A stretch of 64,000 nt of DNA from Pisaster brevispinus (Eukaryota > Echinodermata > Asteroidea > Forcipulatida > Asteriidae): positions 6,059,722-6,123,721 of the forward strand of contig JAMKCF010000002.1 in the NCBI GenBank assembly GCA_023634235.1, in the 5' to 3' direction. Below the pieces are notes generated by a model. It was not told the DNA's origin and made no database searches. It saw only the letters and a program-made list of their open reading frames with translations. This document shows positions 57,416 through 64,000 of this stretch, piece by piece; within the stretch, counting starts at the first letter, position 1; the number at the start of each line of letters is the position of its first letter. The translations under genes were made by a program, and so were the position numbers.

Positions 57416-57967
57416 ATAATCATTTTTAGGCCAGACCAAGGTACACTGAATAAGAAAAGCGAAATCGTCTCAAAGTGCCGGCATCGAGACAGATGTGTTC
57501 TTACTTCAGTGACGTAAACGCGTACTAACTTCAATGACGTAACGCGCGTCACGCTTGCGCGCGCTTATTTCGAAATAAGGTAAGATGCTACGTGTATGTT
57601 GTGAACAACCACTTCCTCATAGGCAGCAGTGAGCAAAGCATGACACTGGCAAAGTAATTTATCGTGGTATCGGAAGAATTCACTAAAATATCTACTAGCT
57701 TTCTGAAAGACGCCTTGGTGTGATCGGATGTATAAAGCCACCCCCTCCTCACAAATACCCACACGCGCCCGCGCGCGCGATCTACGACAGTAAAGAAGAG
57801 TCGGCACAAGTGGCAAGTTGACTGGCATGTTGGCAAGCGTACGAGTTGGTATGAGTACAAGTTGGTTGGGTATGTTTTTCGGGCGGGGAATACAAGTTGG
57901 CGTTGCTGGATTTGATTCAGATCTTAGATCTTTATCTAACTGTTGTGGTCTGTCCTGTTTGTTAATG
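57416..57967. other. Non-coding, no feature seen
   Basis: A short CG-alternating stretch lies at 57768-57780. Nothing else recognised. Confidence 0.35.
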
Positions 57968-58165
57968 CTTCTTAGCGTTTTAATGATTCGATACACAACT
58001 TGCCTCGTACAAAAAACACGTGGTACATTATGCATATGTGTTTCCATTCAAAGTAAGTATGTAACTGTAGTTTTATGTTTCTTACCGTTTTAATTATTTT
58101 ACACACAACTTGCCTCATACGAATGACAAGCGGTACAGTATGCGCTTGTGTTTCCGTTAAAATTA
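57968..58165. repeat. Two-copy tandem repeat, period about 110
   Basis: 57968-58054 and 58078-58165 share CTTA[G/C]CGTTTTAAT, ACACAACTTGCCTC and GTGTTTCC[A/G]TT in order. Confidence 0.75.
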
Positions 58166-60157
58166 TAGGCCTTATCAGTTTAAATAACTGTAATTTGTCT
58201 AAAATCACTTGGAAAATTAAACATTGTATAAACGTACTTTTGACATTGAAGTGAAACTTATTTACAGACGAACAGTACACCCAATAATAACAGTGAGTTA
58301 TATTTGTGTTTATCACTGGCGCAGAAAGCATCCATAATTTGAATCAAAATATGCAAAAAACTAATTATAATAATTACATAAATGAAGAATTAAAACGTGT
58401 TTTACTATAACATGTTAAGACTGGGAATTTATCAACTCATAATCAGGGTGGGCAGATCCTTGAAACTGCGGTGAAAACTGAATTTGCTTGGAATAAATGC
58501 TAACCAAATTACAACAAGTATTCAAAAGGGCGCCACAACGGACGCACGTGACGAACATGGAATTGACCGACTCTTTCTCTTGGCTTACTGTTTTTAAATC
58601 ATATGGTAATAAACTCAACATTTTTGTTTAAAGGTGATGATCCAGAGCTATTTTCTGACAAAGTACCTGAGTTGCACTGGTTTAAATTTGAAAACGGTGC
58701 TTAACCGAGTTGGCCATGGTCATTTAAACTCGCATTTGTGCCGACGCGGTTAGACAAAAGTTTTGACTCAAAGTAGTAATTTTGTGTTTGAATTTCATCT
58801 CTTCAATGTTTAATAATGGAACCTACTTGTTACAGTACACCGTCATCCAATACCACGAGTTACTTTGTTGAGACTGCTCGTCCTAGTGACAACTGCGTAT
58901 CGAAGTGCCACCGCTCAAACTAACATAACATAACACCTACATTTTGTTTATAAGGTGCCATTCCGTCAAGATCATAGCTCACACAATTGATGGATAGAGG
59001 TGGGTCTTATAAAGAAAGAAGGGATTAACTAACATATCACCAATCATTTTGACCCAGAGCGTTGTTTGCACGGGGAACATTCACGTGAGTATTGTTAGGT
59101 GTGGACCGGAGAAAGATGAGTGTTTTATGACAGTAAATTGGAAATATATCAATATACTGTTGTGTCTTACACAATTATTCAATGTAAACAGAAGCTTGCC
59201 CCGAATTGTGTGAAATAACAACTGTGGTCTAATACATTAAAGTTTACACGTATTAACTGGAAATGACTCTGGTGGTAATTAATGGTAGTAAGCATCCTGT
59301 ATTTATTTATTGTTTTTTTTTCGTCTGAAATGCTCCTGTTGATTACAAAACAAAATGAAATTAAAATGGAATCTGAGAAAAAACTCCTGCACACAATCGT
59401 TTCTCTGATTACCGAGGGTTGGTTTCTGTTTGCAAATGTTGGGTCCAGAGATGCGCTTGGTACTCGCAGTCACCTCGCTAAACGTGGATGGATAAGACGT
59501 TATTTTTAAGCAAAACTTTGAGAGTGTGTAACTTTTCAGCAAGTAGTAAGTGCTATCAACTTTCACACGTTATTATGTTTGTTTATTGTTAAGTCCATGT
59601 TTTTTATTATTATTATTATTTCGCACATAGCAATATGTTGAACAATTCTACAAACTGTGGCCCTACCTACAGTAATAAAACAGGTGTTTAAACAAAAAGC
59701 CCCTTGTTATTTTATTAATTGGGTGCTGCTGAATGCAAATCAAAAATAAATAAGTAAAATGCTTGGATGACATCAGGAAACACATTTCGCTTTTTTGCAT
59801 CTACAGGTATGAGGGAAATTTACATGTTAACATGTACGAAACCAATTTGGTAAATATGACCTTAAACTAGTCTTCACATCAAAGTTCTCGAATTATACCT
59901 CAGATCATGGCAAAACTTAGAGATTCATATACCGTAATTTGTATTACAATTAGCAAATGCGTAATACTTGTTGTTGTTTTTTATTTAATTTTTATTTAGT
60001 AAATATCTTAATTGTTTATACTATTATGACGGGTTTGGGCCAAGTAGCTGAAACGCAAACTAATTTTGTCCATAATGATAGTGTTTATATTTTCCTTACG
60101 ATTCATAATAAACGAAACAATGTACAATCATTACAAGATAAAAACCAATGTAAATAC
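58166..60157. other. Non-coding, no feature seen
   Basis: AT-rich sequence without recognised frames. Confidence 0.4.
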
Positions 60158-60440
60158 GGGCTGCGGTAACACCATGTATATGTAAACTAGCTGTGTGAAT
60201 TTGTTCTTAGGGAACTTGGTCTTGATTTTGTATTTTAAAACTGCGGAGTAGATTTCTGGAAATCGGATGACTACTTTGGGAGACAACTTAGTTCTGAAGA
60301 CAGCAGTCCAGCTACTACTAACTGGGCGGATGGTAGGACGAAAAATGGAGCTCACTCCGCGGCAGTGAAGATAACATCGAGAAGTACTCTCGATCCGATC
60401 CACTAAGCGAAAGTAGTTGTGCGGCCGGTTTCCCACGTTC
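60158..60440. mobile_element. Diverged half copy of the foldback element
   Basis: From CTGCGGTAACACCATGTATA onward it follows the reverse complement of the right arm of the element at 31716-32070 for about 150 bases. The remainder and the other arm are not clearly recognisable. Confidence 0.6.
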
Positions 60441-62457
60441 CGCCCAGGTAGTAGTTTAATAAGCTAATAAGCAATTAACACTTCATAAGTTATAAAAAAT
60501 GTGACTCCGACAACCTTTGACGTAAACACTATTTTTCTGTTACAAAAAAAAACAAAAAAAAACAACAACAACAACTGTGAATTCACATTCAAATTCGTTG
60601 TTGTGATCAACTCATTCTCCAGAACAAAAAGTCTCAACGACAAGGGGGTTACAGGTACAAGTCTCTAACTTCACGTTAAAACGGTTTCAAATACAATTAT
60701 TTAATATATATTTCTTGCAGTAAAGTTTGACTCATGACGTCATCGAGCAGCATCAACAGATGGATCTGCAAACTCCAGAGAGGAATTGTTGCGTATTTAA
60801 AACGATAAATGCCAATGACGCTTCGATCAATTCATCACAAACATTCCTGAATATACTTAATCATTTTGTTCAAACAAAAGTAAAGCCCATTATTTGACAA
60901 GTCAGTCAAGACGTATCATATGTTTATGTTATTGCTAAGTTATGTAAACAAATGGTATAGTCCAATATTTTGTTGATTGGCAGATAAATTACAATGCTTT
61001 AATAGCCTCCGTTGCTGTTTTATTTGGGCTTATCTAAATACACATGTGCTTGAATTGGTTTTATTTAGTCAACAAAGTTTATATCCTGTGCTTTTGGGCG
61101 TCTAAAAAGTGATTTGGTTGTCCACATAAAACGTATTACACGCTAATAACAAACTGACACTCAAGAGCGATGGTGTTTGAGTGTAAGCTTTGTTTGATGG
61201 TGTCACTCAGGTTTATTGATTTCTTCGTCTTGTTGGCGTTAGGCTAGTTACAATATTAAACATAAGAAACCACGTAGTAACAAAGGAATATCGAATGAGT
61301 TGTCAATGTTTATCATTTGAAATGATGTACAATGCAATGGAATGCGATTATCTGGGAAGATGGAGTAAATACAAAAAATATTTGATAGAGTTATGCACCC
61401 ATTAGCGATTTGTTGAGACAGCTGCGGGACCTAGAAGTGCCTCGAATTTACAATGAAATTACATCAAACATTGTACCGACATGTAACTCGGAGGAGACAC
61501 AATTTTCTTATTTCAACCTATCGAGACCGAGGGTGGGAGGAGGGGGCTCAATGTACCGAACCATTTTGTTTACCCCTAGCTTTATCATAATAACACAAAA
61601 CATTCCGACCTCTTATCATTATATATGGTCAAATTGTAAAAAAACAAGTTGTCAACAGAGGTCAACTATTACGATGGCAATCTTCCAATGGGACCCTACG
61701 TTTTTTTAACTTTGTTTGATAATTTTGTTTTAAGCATTTGTTTTCTAATAAAAAAAAAATTCATAACCGGTTGGCATCATGGATTATGTTTATTCAACCT
61801 GTATGTAGAAGGTCAATGTATTTCAAGTTGTTACTGGTGTTTGTCTGCTTACATTTACTTGCTTAATTAACACATAATAAACAACTCTAGCCCCTCTGAG
61901 GGGTTATTGACTACTTGCTATAGGAAACGAACGTATCCAGCCCCTCTTCGTGGTAATGCGAACGATACTGATGTAAAAACTAATTCATAACCGAGATGCA
62001 ATACGATTGCATGACAGTTTAGTAGGTGAGCCGAACATATCAAAATGTTACGTATATCCGCACTGCAAGGTAAATGTTTGCCTTTTTTAAAGAATACATT
62101 TGTTTACATGCCCATTTCCCCTTTTAAGGAAAAGTAATGCAATTAAATCGTCATCTAAGTCTCATCATTGCGCATGGACTTAAAAACTTACGTCTTTAAC
62201 GTTTTTTTTTTTCAATTTTAACAAATGGTATAAACTTTTAAGGGGATAAATTAAAAACTAAAACGCCCCAAACGTACAAACAAATAAAAAAAATACATTA
62301 CGTTTAGGTTTAATCGCCTTTGCCGATTAACTTATTGTTTAAATTTAAAACATTATTTAAACAAATAAAATCACACATGACAATTTTGTACGTTTGTATT
62401 ACAGCATCGTCTATTTTTTTTATATTCGTTTTCGTGTGTATCTCTTTTTTATTTGTT
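60441..62457. other. Non-coding, downstream of C1q gene 2
   Basis: No gene recognised. A short CCCCTCTGAGGGG hairpin lies near 61891-61903. Confidence 0.4.
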
Positions 62458-63276
62458 TTATATTTCGTACGACAGGAATCCAGTAAAAGACGTGTAATGG
62501 CTTGAGTCACTATATACTGGATCGTCTACAGCTAAGTGAACTTGATCTCCATAGTGCAGGAGAATAACCGCACTGCTGCTCAATTGATGGGAACCTTCAG
62601 CCTGTACATGCCCTGTAACAATGATGATATCGTTCTTCATCAGACGAACAAACATGTAAGACCCACTTGACTTCAGGACTGAGAACATGAAGACGTATAT
62701 CCCAGGCACAGTGCATGTAAACGTGCCGTTACTCAAGTTGAAATCAGTTCCTTCCTCTGAAAAGAGTAACTCTTCAAAGGGCAGAGGATCATAGTCGGAT
62801 GAAGGGCTGAAGTGTTTTTTCTTCACTGCAGTGAAGGCGGACCGTCGCGTACTGCATTCACCTGCTTCACCAGTCTGTCCAGCTGGTCCATGTTCACCTG
62901 GTCCATGTTCACCTCTCTCCCCCTTCAAACCATCCATCCCAGGCATACCTTGAGGTCCTTGTTTCCCTGGTTGACCGACTCCCTGCTCTCCCTTCAGTCC
63001 ATAGTCCCCTTTAGCGCCTTGTTCACCAACCAGTCCATCTGACCCCTTGTCACCTTTAGTCCCGGATTCACCAACCTCACCAGGAGAGCCTGCATCACCT
63101 CTAGGACCCACTGGCCCATGGTTCCCGTTTGATCCGGGAATTCCATGTATTCCGTCTCGGCCCTGGCAGCAGGAATTACACGTCACATCGGGATCGGGTG
63201 AAACTGCAACTGTGGCCACCATGAACTGAATTTCCATTAATCCAAAAACAAGGACCAATGTTGAGGTAATCTTCAT
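62458..63276 (-). CDS. Secreted collagen-C1q domain protein, 272 aa (paralogue 2)
   Basis: A close paralogue of 17464-18276 over its whole length. Signal peptide at 1-24 (LVLVFGLMEIQFMVATVA), the same CNSCC cluster, Gly-X-Y collagen with the same phase break (GEQGVGQPG) plus one extra GEHGP unit, and a C1q head with LSNGTFTCTVPGIYVFMFSV and the SYEI end. Differences concentrate in the head (for example LKSSGSYMFVRLMKND against QKLSAGSYLYIRLMKN), where ligand contacts would be. The ATG is preceded by the same TTTTTAATTTCAG acceptor, so the 5' untranslated intron is shared. Expected secreted recognition protein; ligand unknown. Confidence 0.85.
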   Translation of the reverse strand: MKITSTLVLVFGLMEIQFMVATVAVSPDPDVTCNSCCQGRDGIHGIPGSNGNHGPVGPRGDAGSPGEVGESGTKGDKGSDGLVGEQGAKGDYGLKGEQGVGQPGKQGPQGMPGMDGLKGERGEHGPGEHGPAGQTGEAGECSTRRSAFTAVKKKHFSPSSDYDPLPFEELLFSEEGTDFNLSNGTFTCTVPGIYVFMFSVLKSSGSYMFVRLMKNDIIIVTGHVQAEGSHQLSSSAVILLHYGDQVHLAVDDPVYSDSSHYTSFTGFLSYEI

Positions 63277-63289
63277 CTGAAATTAAAAA
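63277..63289 (-). promoter_or_regulatory. Splice acceptor directly before the C1q gene 2 ATG
   Basis: On the minus strand TTTTTAATTTCAG abuts the ATG, identical to the site at gene 1. Confidence 0.7.
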
Positions 63290-63645
63290 TATGGAAGGAA
63301 AAAAGGGACTATAACATTGTTTGTAAGTAAACACATTACTTGTTTTTTCTTTTTTCTTTTATCAAATTGGCTCTTTACGTGAATGCGGTATTAGTTCTAC
63401 AGTTTCGGTTTTACGGAATTCCAGAAGTACACCAACATTTGGATTCCTGAAGACTTCAACGTCCCACCATTTTGAGGGACTACTTTACATTTATATTTTG
63501 ACAAACTAGATAAAAGGGCACTATTTTGTGTCAGTTGGGATGCTGTAGTTGTTGGTTATTCGATGCCCCACAAGTAAATCATTTTTTTGCGCACTATTAT
63601 TAATTTGTTTTTAGTTTGTTAACGATATTACCACCCGCTTTTGGG

Positions 63646-63815
63646 TCCGAAAATGATTTGATGAGACCAAGGCTCAATTGCACTGCTCTGCATACCGTCA
63701 AATTGTGTGCTTGCAATCACCATTTGTTTTTGCTATCAGGGCAAGCGCTTCAAATGTGTGGCAGCTTTCTATGCAAAGAAAACAAAGTTACTTACGCACG
63801 AGTACACACACGGTA
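63646..63815 (-). repeat. Dispersed repeat, copy D (inverted right part)
   Basis: The reverse complement follows 11640-11825 closely, more so than copy C, for example in GACGGTATGCAGAGCAGTG. It lies about 370 bases upstream of C1q gene 2. Confidence 0.75.
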
Positions 63816-63850
63816 ACCATATACATTATATTGGGCCCTGGGCACGTTGG

Positions 63851-63886
63851 GCACGTTGCCAGCTCCAGGAGTAGCTGGCAACGTGC
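63851..63886. repeat. Perfect 14-bp inverted repeat
   Basis: GCACGTTGCCAGCT at 63851-63864 and its exact reverse complement at 63873-63886, with an 8-base loop. The left arm is preceded by an extra GCACGTTG. Confidence 0.85.
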
Positions 63887-64000
63887 CTCTTGTGACAGTT
63901 GATATGGGTTGTAGCCCTCACCTTGAAGTGGCCGTCCGGCCTTGTGAGTTGGGCGATATCTTATAGTTCAGTAACACGGTCCTCTGGAACCGGAATCCAG

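Overview
The window looks like nuclear DNA of a marine invertebrate, most likely a deuterostome and plausibly an echinoderm. Spliced genes are sparse and AT-rich non-coding DNA dominates. Mobile elements are very diverse: a Maverick/Polinton-type endogenous virus, Ngaro- and DIRS-type tyrosine-recombinase retroelements, several non-LTR retrotransposons, a Penelope-like fragment and many MITE/foldback elements. The echinoderm assignment is inference; it rests mainly on the small inverted-repeat family at 43961-44116 and 50107-50315 and on secreted collagen-C1q genes.

Layout. 1-6.7 kb: the inner part of a Maverick/Polinton (adintovirus-like) element with a packaging ATPase, a small basic protein, a lysine-rich protein, an integrase with chromodomain, a penton-like minor capsid protein, a pVI/pX-like protein and the major capsid protein on +, facing a zinc-ribbon-like gene and a PC4-domain gene on -. 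Most genes carry frameshifts, so it is a decayed copy. No DNA polymerase B or protease gene is visible; the element runs off the left edge. 7.1-8.6 kb: a Ngaro-like remnant (gag with CCCH finger, end of a tyrosine recombinase, SGNH hydrolase) on -. 9.4-18.3 kb: a collagen-C1q gene whose ATG directly follows a splice acceptor; a TATA box plus donor near 9.4-9.54 kb may be its non-coding first exon. An open LINE with a complete endonuclease-RT ORF (12.7-15.7 kb) sits in between. 18.4-25 kb: MITE, tandem repeats, otherwise featureless. 25.3-29.0 kb: nearly full-length YVDD-type LINE on -. 31.7-38.3 kb: foldback element, a DIRS element with inverted terminal repeats, and an older DIRS remnant. 40.2-52 kb: tandem repeat, a MITE holding a CT microsatellite, then a multi-pass membrane gene of PRRT3/PRRT4 type in three coding exons, whose 7 kb intron has taken up another LINE; its large exon has one frameshift and two stops. 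53.8-58.2 kb: G-rich blocks, a LINE 3' fragment, a Penelope-like GIY-YIG fragment. 62.5-63.3 kb: a second collagen-C1q gene on -, a close paralogue of the first and convergent with it.

Host genes are therefore three: two secreted C1q-like lectin/complement-type proteins and one membrane protein that may be decaying. Everything else recognisable is mobile-element or virus derived.
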